Below are positions 17,508-25,567 of a stretch of 64,000 bases of DNA, one piece after another. The notes below the pieces were generated by a model. That model saw only the letters and a list, made by a program, of their open reading frames with translations, was not told the origin of the DNA and did not search any database. The DNA comes from Massilia pinisoli (GTDB lineage: Bacteria; Pseudomonadota; Gammaproteobacteria; Burkholderiales; Burkholderiaceae_D): positions 62,001-126,000 of the forward strand of contig NZ_JANUGW010000017.1 of NCBI RefSeq assembly GCF_024753285.1, given 5' to 3'. Position 1 is the first letter of the stretch. Each line of letters starts with the position of its first letter. The translations under genes were made by a program, and so were the position numbers.

Positions 17508-17852
17508 ATGTCCAGCACCACCCCTGCGCAGGGCCACGCCGGCCACCTGCTGCTCATGTCGCGCGAGGATAACTGCCTCATCGCGCGCGTCGACCTCAAG
17601 GCCGGCGACGTCGTCGCGATCGACGACCGCAGCGTGAGCCTGCCGGGCGACGTCCGGATGGGCCACAAGGTCGCGCGCCGCGATCTGGCGCCCGGCGAGA
17701 AAATCCTGCGCTACGGCGCCATCATCGGCACCGCGACGGCGCCCATCGCCATCGGCGCGCACATCCACACGCACAACCTGGAAAGCGACTACATCCCGAC
17801 GTACACGCTGGACCAGGACGGCCACCACTTCATCGGAAGCAAAGCATCATGA
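17508..17852 (+). CDS. UxaA-type dehydratase, small (SAF-domain) subunit
   Basis: A 114-residue protein equal to the N-terminal SAF domain of altronate dehydratase-type enzymes. The conserved histidines appear in AIGAHIHTHNLESDY. The large subunit starts four bases before this gene ends (ATGA overlap), so they form one two-piece enzyme. UxaA enzymes remove water from sugar acids to give 2-keto-3-deoxy acids. In this operon the step lacking an enzyme is dehydration of L-fuconate, so this pair is the best candidate. The usual enolase-superfamily fuconate dehydratase is absent from the window. Substrate is inferred from context. First gene of the operon, with AAGGATCG before the ATG. Confidence 0.85.
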   Translation: MSSTTPAQGHAGHLLLMSREDNCLIARVDLKAGDVVAIDDRSVSLPGDVRMGHKVARRDLAPGEKILRYGAIIGTATAPIAIGAHIHTHNLESDYIPTYTLDQDGHHFIGSKAS

Positions 17853-19078
17853 CCACCTCCACCGATCTCGCCAACATCGCCCTGACGGGCTATCCGCGCG
17901 CGGACGGGCGCAAGGGCATCCGCAACGTCGTCGTCGTCGCCTACCTCGTCGAATGCGCCCACCACGTCGCGCGGCTGATCGTCAATGCGTTTCCCGGCCA
18001 GGAGGTGCACCTGATCGGCTTCCCCGGCTGCTATCCGAACGAATACGCCGACAAGATCATGCGCAGCGTGCTGACCCACCCGAACGTCGGGGCCGCGCTG
18101 CTCGTGTCGCTCGGCTGCGAGAGCTTCGACAAGGGCGGCCTCGCGCAAGCCGTCGCCGACAGCGGCCGGCCCGTCCACACGGTCACGATCCAGGACGTCG
18201 GCGGCACGCGCAGCGGCATCAACCGGGGCGTCGAGTGGGTGCAGTGGGCCGTGGAAGACCTGGCGCGCCAGGAACGCGTGCCGATGCGGGTCGACGAATT
18301 GATCGTCGCCACGATCTGCGGCGGGTCGGACAGCACGAGCGGCATCACGGCGAATCCCGCCGTCGGCGCGGCGTTCGACCAGTTGATCGCGGCCGGCACC
18401 GCCTGCGTGTTCGAGGAAACCGGGGAGCTGGTCGGCTGCGAATTCCACATGAAGCGCCGCGCGGTGACGCCGGAACTGGGCGACGAGATCGTGCGCACGG
18501 TCGAAAAGGCGTCGCGCTACTACACGATCATGGGCCACGGCAGCTTCGCGCCCGGCAATGCGGACGGCGGTTTGACGACGCTGGAAGAGAAATCGCTGGG
18601 CGCGTACGCGAAGAGCGGCGCGTCGCCCATCAGCGGCATCCTGAAACCGGGCGACCTGCCGCCCACCGGCGGCCTGTATCTGCTGGACGTCGTGCCGGAC
18701 GGCGAGCCGCGCTTCGGTTTCCCGAACATCTCGGACAACGCGGAAATCGTGGAGCTGATCGCGTGCGGTGCGCACGTCACCCTGTTCACGACGGGACGCG
18801 GTTCCGTCGTCGGCTCCGCGATCTCGCCCGTCATAAAGGTGTGCGCGAACCCCGCCACGTACGAACGGCTCGCGGAAGACATGGACGTCAACGCCGGCCG
18901 CATCCTCGCGGGTCTCGCCAGCATCGACGACGTCGGCAGCGAGATCGTCGACCTCATCGCCCGCGTGGCGAATGGCGAGCGCACGAAATCGGAAGACCTG
19001 GGCCACCAGGAATTCATCCTGACCTACAAGCAGTTCGAGCCGATCGGGCCGGGCTGCCTGCCGTTGAAGGTGGCTTGA
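17849..19078 (+). CDS. UxaA-type dehydratase, large subunit (candidate L-fuconate dehydratase)
   Basis: A 409-residue C-terminal UxaA catalytic domain. It starts ALTGYPRADGRKGIRNVVVV, close to the GYxRxDGRxGIRN family motif, followed by IGFPGCYPNEYADKIMRSV, LICGGSDSTSGITANPAVG-type sequence (CGGSDxxSGxxANP) and a C-terminal region with GRGSVVGSAISPVIKVCANP. These are characteristic of altronate/galactarate dehydratases, which use iron or a similar metal. It overlaps the small-subunit gene by four bases and the aldo-keto reductase begins one base after its stop. In the fucose pathway it would convert L-fuconate to 2-keto-3-deoxy-L-fuconate. Altronate or galactonate remain alternatives. Confidence 0.88.
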   Translation: MTTSTDLANIALTGYPRADGRKGIRNVVVVAYLVECAHHVARLIVNAFPGQEVHLIGFPGCYPNEYADKIMRSVLTHPNVGAALLVSLGCESFDKGGLAQAVADSGRPVHTVTIQDVGGTRSGINRGVEWVQWAVEDLARQERVPMRVDELIVATICGGSDSTSGITANPAVGAAFDQLIAAGTACVFEETGELVGCEFHMKRRAVTPELGDEIVRTVEKASRYYTIMGHGSFAPGNADGGLTTLEEKSLGAYAKSGASPISGILKPGDLPPTGGLYLLDVVPDGEPRFGFPNISDNAEIVELIACGAHVTLFTTGRGSVVGSAISPVIKVCANPATYERLAEDMDVNAGRILAGLASIDDVGSEIVDLIARVANGERTKSEDLGHQEFILTYKQFEPIGPGCLPLKVA

Positions 19079-19079
19079 C

Positions 19080-20090
19080 ATGGACGTCACGCAAGCGCGG
19101 CGCCTGCCGCACGGCGGCCTCCCCGTCACGGCGCTGGGCCTCGGCTGCGCCCAGCTGGGCGGCCTGTACGATCCGATGACGGAGCTCGATGCGCTGGCGC
19201 TCGTCGACGCCGCATGGGACCTCGGCATCCGCTATTTCGACACGGCGCCGTATTACGGTTTCACCTTGTCCGAGCACCGGCTCGGCGCGGCGCTGCGCGG
19301 GCGTGCGCGCGACGCGTACGTGATCAGCACGAAGGTCGGCCGCCTGATGCGTCCCGACCCCGGCGTGCGGCCGGGCGAGTGCGGCTGGGCCGCGCCGCTG
19401 CCGTTCCGTCCTCAATACGACTACACGTACGACGCCGTGATGCGCTCGCACGAGGACAGCCTGCAGCGCCTGGGGATGGACCGCGTCGACATCCTGTACG
19501 TGCACGACATCGGCCGCGTCACCCATGGCGATCGGCACGCCCATTACTGGAACCAGCTGACGGAGGGCGGCGGTTTCCGCGCGCTCGAGCAGTTGCGCGC
19601 CGAGGGCGCGATCAAGGCGTTCGGCCTCGGTGTCAACGAGTGGGAAGTCGTGGCAGAAGCGCTGGACGTGTGCGCGCTCGACTGCGTGCTGCTGGCGGGG
19701 CGCTATACCTTGCTGGAACAGGCATCGCTCGCGCCGCTGATGGACCGCTGCGCGCGCGCGGGGACTGGTGTCGTGATCGGCGGCCCGTTCAATTCCGGCA
19801 TCCTCGCCGGCACCAACAAATTCAATTACGAGGACGCGCCGCGCGCCGTCGTCGAGCGCGTGCAGGCCCTCGCGGCCGTGTGCCGCGAGTTCGACGTGCC
19901 GCTGCAGGCCGCCGCGTTGCAATTCCCGATGGCCCATCCGGCCGTCGTGTCGTGCATCCCCGGCGCCCAGCATCCCGCCCAGCTGCGCCAGAACGCGGCG
20001 TGGTTCGGCCAGCCGCTGCCCGCCGGACTGTGGGGCGCCTTGAGGCGCGCCGGCCTGCTGGACGCGGCCGCGCCGGTGCCGGCGCCGTAA
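19080..20090 (+). CDS. Aldo-keto reductase, candidate L-fucose dehydrogenase
   Basis: A 336-residue TIM-barrel oxidoreductase of the aldo-keto reductase superfamily. The catalytic tetrad is recognisable as D and Y in YFDTAPYYGFTLSEHRLG, K in VISTKVGRL and H in ILYVHDIG. The branch, with LPVTALGLGCAQLGGLY and GPFNSGILAG, matches D-threo-aldose 1-dehydrogenase / L-fucose dehydrogenase proteins, which oxidise fucose at C1 with NAD(P) to the lactone. This is the first oxidative step of the pathway, and the lactonase and mutarotase genes lie downstream in the same region. It follows the dehydratase gene by one base. Pyridoxal 4-dehydrogenase is a related alternative. Confidence 0.87.
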   Translation: MDVTQARRLPHGGLPVTALGLGCAQLGGLYDPMTELDALALVDAAWDLGIRYFDTAPYYGFTLSEHRLGAALRGRARDAYVISTKVGRLMRPDPGVRPGECGWAAPLPFRPQYDYTYDAVMRSHEDSLQRLGMDRVDILYVHDIGRVTHGDRHAHYWNQLTEGGGFRALEQLRAEGAIKAFGLGVNEWEVVAEALDVCALDCVLLAGRYTLLEQASLAPLMDRCARAGTGVVIGGPFNSGILAGTNKFNYEDAPRAVVERVQALAAVCREFDVPLQAAALQFPMAHPAVVSCIPGAQHPAQLRQNAAWFGQPLPAGLWGALRRAGLLDAAAPVPAP

Positions 20091-20129
20091 CGTTTCACCA
20101 TTCAATGCAACCCGTACCGAAGGAATGAC

Positions 20130-20996
20130 ATGAAATTGCTGCGATTCGGCCCGAAGGGCGCCGAGAAACCTGGCCTGATGGACGCCAACGGCGTGATCCG
20201 CGACCTGTCCGGCGTGCTGCCCGACCTGACCTCTGCCCAGCTGGCCGCCGGCGCACTGACGCGCCTGGCCGACGTCGACCCGAGCCGCCTGCCGGCCGTC
20301 GAGCAACCGGTCCGCTATGCGCCGGTCGTCGCCGACATCGGCAAACTGATTTGCGTGGGCCTGAATTACTCCGACCACGCGGCCGAATCGGGGATGGCCG
20401 TACCGGCCGAGCCGGTGCTGTTCACGAAGGCCACGAGTTCCATCATCGGCTGCAACGACGCCGTCGTGCTGCCGCGCGGCTCCGTCAAGAGCGACTGGGA
20501 AGTGGAGCTGGGCGTCGTGATCGGCAAGCGCGCGCGCTACGTCGACGAAGCCAGCGCCCTCGACTACGTCGCCGGCTATTGCGTCGTGAACGACCTGTCC
20601 GAGCGCGAGTACCAGCTGGAGCGGGGCGGCCAGTGGGACAAGGGCAAGGGCTGCGACACGTTCGGTCCCGTCGGTCCGTGGCTCGTGACGAAGGACGAAG
20701 TGCCCGATCCGCAAAACCTGGACATGTGGCTGGAAGTGAACGGCAAGCGCTACCAGACGGGCAATACGCGCACGATGGTGTTCACCGTCGCGCACCTGGT
20801 CAGCTACATCAGCCGTTTCATGACCCTGCAGCCGGGCGACGTGATCAGCACGGGCACGCCGCCGGGCGTGGGCCTCGGCCAGAAGCCGGACCCGGTCTAC
20901 CTGGAACCGGGCGACCGCATGAAGCTGGGCATCGCCGGGCTGGGCGAACAGGCGCAGACGGTCCACGCCTGGAACGAGGCACTGATCGACGGCTGA
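20130..20996 (+). CDS. FAH-family 2,4-diketo-3-deoxy-L-fuconate hydrolase candidate
   Basis: A 288-residue fumarylacetoacetate-hydrolase fold protein. The metal and active-site motifs are visible: KLICVGLNYSDHAAESG, PVLFTKATSSIIG, the WEVELGVVIGKRARYV metal-binding glutamates, GYCVVNDLSEREYQ and GDVISTGTPPGVGLG. In the non-phosphorylative fucose/rhamnose route a protein of this family cleaves 2,4-diketo-3-deoxy-L-fuconate to pyruvate and L-lactate, and the presence of an L-lactate dehydrogenase in the same operon fits that product. An AAGGAATGAC site precedes the ATG. Fifth-step assignment is by context; the family itself is certain. Confidence 0.9.
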   Translation: MKLLRFGPKGAEKPGLMDANGVIRDLSGVLPDLTSAQLAAGALTRLADVDPSRLPAVEQPVRYAPVVADIGKLICVGLNYSDHAAESGMAVPAEPVLFTKATSSIIGCNDAVVLPRGSVKSDWEVELGVVIGKRARYVDEASALDYVAGYCVVNDLSEREYQLERGGQWDKGKGCDTFGPVGPWLVTKDEVPDPQNLDMWLEVNGKRYQTGNTRTMVFTVAHLVSYISRFMTLQPGDVISTGTPPGVGLGQKPDPVYLEPGDRMKLGIAGLGEQAQTVHAWNEALIDG

Positions 20997-21057
20997 GCGG
21001 CCGGCGGCAAAACAAACACACAGGCGCCGCGAGCGCCGACACGGAGACTTTGCAGAC

Positions 21058-22365
21058 ATGAACGATTCATCCTCGCGCCAGTACCGGTTTTCCCTCGTGA
21101 TGGTCACCTCCCTGTTTTTCATGTGGGGATTCGTCCATAACCTCGATCCGATCCTGATCCCGCACCTGCGGCGGTCGTTCAGCCTGTCGGTGCTGCAGTC
21201 GTCGCTGGTGGATTCGGCCGTGTTCATCGCCTACTTCGTGATGGCGCTGCCGGCGGGGATGCTGATCCGCAGGGCGGGCTACCGTGCAGGCATCATCACG
21301 GGCCTGATGCTGTTCGCGATCGGCTCGTTCATGTTCGTGCCGGCCGCGAACACGCAGCTGTACGTCGTGTTCCTGGGGGCGCTGTTCACCATCGCCTGCG
21401 GCCTGACGATCCTGGAGACGGCGGCGAATCCGTACATGACGTTGCTGGGCAGCCCGGACAAGGCCGCGCAGCGCCTCAACCTGGCCCAGTCGTTCAACGG
21501 CCTGGCCACGACGGTGGCGCCGCTCATCGGCGCGCGCCTGATCCTCGTGCATGGCGCGGACGACGCGCAACTGGCCACGATGCCCGAGGCGGCGCGCCAC
21601 GCGGCGCTCGCGATGGAAGCGGCCAGCGTGAAGGGCCCATATATGGTGCTGGGCCTCGTCATCCTCGCCATGGCCATCGTGTTCTACTTCATCAAGCTGC
21701 CGGAAGTCGGCACGCACGCGCAGGGCCACGCCGCGCCGGCCAAGAGCACGATCGGCCAGGCGCTGGGCGTGCCGTCGATCCGCCGCGGCGCCATCGCGCA
21801 ATTCTTCTACGTCGGCGCGCAGGTGTGCGTGTCCAGCTTCTTCATCCTGTACGCGACGAAGGCGGCCGGCGTGTCGGCCGTGAGGGCTGCCGACTACCTG
21901 GGCCTGGGTTATGGCGTGGCGTTCATGGTCGGCCGCTTCGTCGGCACCGCGATGATGCGCATCGTGGCGCCCGCGCGCCTGTTGTGGATGTACGCGCTGG
22001 CGTGCATCGTCCTCGCCGCGGTCGCGATGTTCGCGCAGGGCTTTGTCTGCATCGCCGCCGTGATCGGCATCGCGTTCTTCATGTCGATCATGTTCCCCAC
22101 CATTTTCTCGCTGGGCCTGAACGGCGCCGGCCAGCATGCCGACATGGGCAGTGGCCTCATCATCATGTCGATCGTCGGCGGCGCGCTGCTGCCGCCGCTG
22201 TTCGGCTTCATCAGCGACCGCACCGACAACGTGCAGTTCGGCTACGCCGTGCCGCTGGTGTGCTACGTCGTCGTCGCGTGGTTCGCGCGCGCGTCGCTGC
22301 GCCAGGACAGCCGCGCCGCCAGCATCGCCGCGCAAACTTCCATGGGAGCCACGAAGCGTGTTTGA
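21058..22365 (+). CDS. fucP: L-fucose permease, MFS FHS family
   Basis: A 435-residue twelve-helix symporter. It begins SLVMVTSLFFMWGFVHNLDPILIPHL, the signature of the fucose-galactose-glucose:H+ symporter branch, with later ETAANPYMTLLG and QSFNGLATTVAPLIG, both hallmarks of FucP relatives, and FPTIFSLGLNGAG in the second half. It imports L-fucose (or a related deoxyhexose) across the inner membrane. It sits in the middle of the fucose operon, and the next gene starts 8 bases before its stop. Transport of L-rhamnose or another deoxy sugar cannot be excluded. Confidence 0.9.
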   Translation: MNDSSSRQYRFSLVMVTSLFFMWGFVHNLDPILIPHLRRSFSLSVLQSSLVDSAVFIAYFVMALPAGMLIRRAGYRAGIITGLMLFAIGSFMFVPAANTQLYVVFLGALFTIACGLTILETAANPYMTLLGSPDKAAQRLNLAQSFNGLATTVAPLIGARLILVHGADDAQLATMPEAARHAALAMEAASVKGPYMVLGLVILAMAIVFYFIKLPEVGTHAQGHAAPAKSTIGQALGVPSIRRGAIAQFFYVGAQVCVSSFFILYATKAAGVSAVRAADYLGLGYGVAFMVGRFVGTAMMRIVAPARLLWMYALACIVLAAVAMFAQGFVCIAAVIGIAFFMSIMFPTIFSLGLNGAGQHADMGSGLIIMSIVGGALLPPLFGFISDRTDNVQFGYAVPLVCYVVVAWFARASLRQDSRAASIAAQTSMGATKRV

Positions 22366-23122
22366 ATTGAATGACAAGAAAGCCGTCGTCACGGGCGGCG
22401 GCAGCGGCATCGGCAAGGCCATCGCCACCTTGTTCGCCGAACGTGGCGCGGTGGTCCACGTCGTCGACCTGAACGAGGCCGCGAGCGCTGGCGTCGTCGA
22501 AGAGATCCATGCGCAGGGCGGCCAGGCCATCGGCCATGCGTGCGACGTGTCGCGCCAGGCCGACGTCAAGGCGCTGATGGAACGGGTCGGTCCCATCGAC
22601 ATCCTCGTCAACAATGCCGGCATCGCCCACATCGGCAAGGCCGACGACACGAGCGAGGAAGACTTCGACCGCGTCATGAGCGTCAACGTCAAGGGTGTCT
22701 ACAACTGCCTGCACGCCGCGATCCCGCAGTTGCGCGCGAACGGTGGCGGCGTCATCGTCAATATGGCGTCCGTCGCCGCGTGGGTGGGCATCAAGGAGCG
22801 CTTCGCGTATTCGACGGCGAAAGGCGCCGTGATGGCAATGACCTTGTCGGTCGCGAAGGACTACCTGCAGGACGGCATCCGCTGCAATTCGATCTCGCCG
22901 GGCCGCGTGCACACGCCGTTCGTCGACGGTTTCCTCGCGCGGAATTATCCGGGCCGCGAGGCGGAGATGTTCGCCCAGCTGTCGAAGACGCAGCCCATCG
23001 GCCGCATGGCGACGCCGGCAGAGGTGGCGGCGCTCGCGCTATACTTGTGCAGCAACGAGGCGGCCTTCATCACGGGTACCGATTATCCGATCGACGGGGG
23101 CTTCATCACCCTGAACACGTAA
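22358..23122 (+). CDS. SDR oxidoreductase, candidate 2-keto-3-deoxy-L-fuconate dehydrogenase
   Basis: A 254-residue classical short-chain dehydrogenase. It has the TGGGSGIGKAIA nucleotide-binding motif near residue 13, the D that follows (VVDLNEAA) preferring NAD, NNAG near residue 84, and the YxxxK catalytic pair in FAYSTAKGAV. The C-terminal ISPGRVHTPF and TGTDYPIDGGF match the DHRS6/BDH2-like group that contains the 2-keto-3-deoxy-fuconate and -rhamnonate dehydrogenases. It would oxidise the C4 hydroxyl to give the 2,4-diketo acid used by the FAH enzyme. The start is GTG, preceded by GGGAG and overlapping fucP by 8 bases. Confidence 0.87.
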   Translation: MFELNDKKAVVTGGGSGIGKAIATLFAERGAVVHVVDLNEAASAGVVEEIHAQGGQAIGHACDVSRQADVKALMERVGPIDILVNNAGIAHIGKADDTSEEDFDRVMSVNVKGVYNCLHAAIPQLRANGGGVIVNMASVAAWVGIKERFAYSTAKGAVMAMTLSVAKDYLQDGIRCNSISPGRVHTPFVDGFLARNYPGREAEMFAQLSKTQPIGRMATPAEVAALALYLCSNEAAFITGTDYPIDGGFITLNT

Positions 23123-23129
23123 GCCGACC

Positions 23130-24260
23130 ATGATCATTTCTTCCGCAACCGACTACCGCGAAGCCGCGCGGCGCCGGTTGCCGCCGTTCCTGTTCCACTA
23201 CCTCGATGGCGGCTCGGGCACCGAGACCACCTTGCGCGCCAACGTCGACGACCTGCAAGCCGTCAGCCTGCGCCAGCGCGTGCTGAAGGGTTCCGAGACG
23301 CTGGATTTGTCCACCGAGTGGTTCGGCGTGAAGCGCGACCTACCGCTGGCGCTGGCCCCGATCGGCCTGGCCGGCATGTATGCACGCCGCGGCGAAGTGC
23401 AGGCAGCGCGTGTGGCGGCCGAGCGCAACATCCCGTTCATCCAGTCGACCGTGTCCGTGTGTCCGCTGGCCGAGGTGGCGGCGCAGTCGTCGCAACCACT
23501 GTGGTGCCAGCTGTACGTCCTGAAGGACCGTGGCTTCATGCGCGACTACCTGCGCCGCGCGCGCGAGCTGAACATCGACACGCTCGTGTTCACCGTCGAC
23601 ATGCCGGTGCCGGGCGCCCGCTACCGCGACGCCCATTCAGGCATGAGCGGCCGCAACGGCCCGCTGCGCCGCGTGCTGCAAGCGATGCTGCATCCGCGCT
23701 GGGCGCTGGACGTGGGTGTGCTCGGCAAGCCGCACGACCTGGGCAACATCTCGGCCTATCGCGGCAATCCGACGGGCCTCGCCGACTACATCGGCTGGCT
23801 AGCCGCCAACTTCGATCCCGGCATCAGCTGGAGCGACCTGCAGTGGATCCGCGACGAGTGGAAAGGCCCGATGGTCATCAAGGGCATCCTCGACGCGGAC
23901 GACGCGCGCGACGCGAAGGCCTTCGGTGCGGACGGCATCGTCGTGTCGAACCACGGCGGGCGCCAGCTCGACGGCGCGCTGTCGACGGCCAGGGCGCTGC
24001 CCGCCATCGCGGAGGCGGTGAAGGGCGACCTGACCATCTTCGCCGACTCCGGCGTGCGCACGGGCCTGGACGTCGTGCGCCTGCTGGCGCTCGGCGCGGA
24101 CGGCGTGCTGATCGGCCGCGCCTTCATCTACGCGCTCGCGACGCACGGCGCCGCCGGCGTGCGCAACCTGCTCGCCATCCTGGAAAAGGATATCCGCACG
24201 AGCATGGTGCTCACGGGCGTGCAGTCCGTGCGCGACATCGGGCCCGCCTGCCTCGCCTGA
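23130..24260 (+). CDS. lldD: FMN-dependent L-lactate dehydrogenase
   Basis: A 376-residue alpha-hydroxy-acid oxidase family TIM barrel that oxidises L-lactate to pyruvate at the inner membrane, feeding electrons to quinone. The active-site signature SNHGGRQLDG with its catalytic histidine is present. So are the N-terminal DYREAARRRLPPFLFHYLDGG, LAPIGLAGMY, QLYVLKDRGF, the FMN-binding TVDMPVPGARYRD and GADGVLIGRAFIYAL. A glycolate-oxidase-type activity is possible. It lies 7 bases after the SDR gene, the last of the operon. The diketo-fuconate hydrolase yields pyruvate plus L-lactate, so this enzyme would complete the conversion of fucose to two pyruvates. Confidence 0.9.
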   Translation: MIISSATDYREAARRRLPPFLFHYLDGGSGTETTLRANVDDLQAVSLRQRVLKGSETLDLSTEWFGVKRDLPLALAPIGLAGMYARRGEVQAARVAAERNIPFIQSTVSVCPLAEVAAQSSQPLWCQLYVLKDRGFMRDYLRRARELNIDTLVFTVDMPVPGARYRDAHSGMSGRNGPLRRVLQAMLHPRWALDVGVLGKPHDLGNISAYRGNPTGLADYIGWLAANFDPGISWSDLQWIRDEWKGPMVIKGILDADDARDAKAFGADGIVVSNHGGRQLDGALSTARALPAIAEAVKGDLTIFADSGVRTGLDVVRLLALGADGVLIGRAFIYALATHGAAGVRNLLAILEKDIRTSMVLTGVQSVRDIGPACLA

Positions 24261-24291
24261 GCGGCGGCCGCTCAGTAAATTTCATTCACGG

Positions 24292-24317
24292 CGCTGGCGG
24301 TTTGCATAACGCCAGCG
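24292..24317. terminator. Stable hairpin after the fucose operon
   Basis: CGCTGGCG (24292-24299) and CGCCAGCG (24310-24317) form an 8-bp stem with a 10-base loop, 32 bases after the lactate dehydrogenase stop. There is no T-run, so it is either a weak intrinsic terminator or an mRNA-stabilising end. It separates the operon from the second fucose-regulon promoter at 24377. Confidence 0.45.
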
Positions 24318-24376
24318 ACGGCCCCAAATCCCTCGTCGAGCGTATTCATGTTTGCATCGCGGCCAAAAGTGTTTTA

Positions 24377-24393
24377 AATTTATAGAATACAAT
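24377..24393. promoter_or_regulatory. Fucose-regulon operator candidate, copy 2
   Basis: Second exact copy of AATTTATAGAATACAAT, 63 bases before the zinc-dependent dehydrogenase start. TTGCAT at 24352-24357 stands 17 bases upstream of TAAATT (24375-24380), a plausible -35/-10 pair that would overlap the site, consistent with repression. See the copy at 17456. Confidence 0.65.
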
Positions 24394-24456
24394 GCGCCGC
24401 GCGCGGGCTGTCTCTTGCCCGCGGCGGCCGATGACCAACCGAGAAGGCAAACAACA

Positions 24457-25476
24457 ATGAGTCAGATGAAAAGTGTCGTATGCGCGGCCCCCGGCGAACT
24501 GCGTCTTGGGCAGGTACCGATCCCCACGGCAGGTGAGGGCGACGTGCTGCTGCGCGTGCGGCGCATCGGCGTGTGCGGCACGGACATGCATATCTTCCGC
24601 GGCACCCAGCCGTTCCTGCAATACCCGCGCGTGATGGGGCACGAGCTGTCCGGCGAGATCGTCACGGCGCCGGCCGGATCCGGCCTCGCGGCCGGCGACC
24701 AGGTGTTCGTCATGCCATACCTCTCGTGCGGCGAATGCGTCGCGTGCCGCAAGGGCAAGACGAACTGCTGCACGCGCATCCAGGTGCTGGGCGTGCACCG
24801 CGACGGCGGCATGGCCGAGTACCTCGCCATTCCGGCGCAGTTCGTCCTGAAGACGGAAGGCATCTCGCTCGACGACGCCGCGATGCTGGAATTCCTCGCG
24901 ATCGGCATGCACGCGGTGCGCCGCGCGGCCGTCGCGGCGGGGCAGCGCGTGCTCGTCGTCGGTGCGGGTCCGATCGGGGTGGCGGTGGCGCTGTTCGCCA
25001 AGTTGCGCGGCGCCGAGGTGACCGTGCTGGATGCGCGCGCCGATCGCCTGGCCTTCTGCAAGGATGCGCTGCAGGTGGCGCACGTGGTGACGGTGGGCGA
25101 TGGCGACCGCGAGGCGCTGCAGGCCGTCACGGGCGGCGATTTCTTTGACGCCGTGTTCGATGCCACCGGCAACATCAAGGCAATGGAGCGGGGCCTGGAC
25201 TTCGTCGCGCACGGCGGCACCTACGTGCTCGTGTCGATCGTGCCGGAGCGGATCTCGTTTTCCGACCCCGAGTTCCACAAGCGCGAAACGACGCTGCTGG
25301 GCAGCCGCAACGCGACCGTGGAAGACTTCCGCGAGGTGCTGGCGGCGATGAAGGCGGGGCTCGTGCCGACGCGTGCGATGAACACGCACCGCACCACCCT
25401 GGACGAATTCGTCGATGTGCTGCCGCAGTGGATGGACCCCGCCAGCGGCGTCATCAAGGCCATCGTCGAGGTTTGA
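24457..25476 (+). CDS. Zinc-dependent medium-chain dehydrogenase (sugar/sugar-acid type)
   Basis: A 339-residue MDR-family oxidoreductase. The catalytic zinc ligands are in GVCGTDMHIF and GHELSGEI. The structural zinc is held by four cysteines in CGECVACRKGKTNCC. The Rossmann motif is VVGAGPIGVAVA. The nearest recognisable relatives are L-galactonate/threonine/sorbitol dehydrogenases. It carries its own copy of the fucose-regulon operator, so it probably acts on a sugar acid related to the same diet, for example L-galactonate, or gives an alternative route for L-fucose. The exact substrate is not clear. In-frame ATG codons further upstream are unlikely starts; this one has GAGAAGG nearby. Confidence 0.85.
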   Translation: MSQMKSVVCAAPGELRLGQVPIPTAGEGDVLLRVRRIGVCGTDMHIFRGTQPFLQYPRVMGHELSGEIVTAPAGSGLAAGDQVFVMPYLSCGECVACRKGKTNCCTRIQVLGVHRDGGMAEYLAIPAQFVLKTEGISLDDAAMLEFLAIGMHAVRRAAVAAGQRVLVVGAGPIGVAVALFAKLRGAEVTVLDARADRLAFCKDALQVAHVVTVGDGDREALQAVTGGDFFDAVFDATGNIKAMERGLDFVAHGGTYVLVSIVPERISFSDPEFHKRETTLLGSRNATVEDFREVLAAMKAGLVPTRAMNTHRTTLDEFVDVLPQWMDPASGVIKAIVEV

Positions 25477-25567
25477 ATGGCGCCGCTTGCCGCATTGACT
25501 CCCACATCCGTTAGAATGACGGATTGTCGACACGGACTGACCGCGAACGCGGCTGCATCCAGACTAC

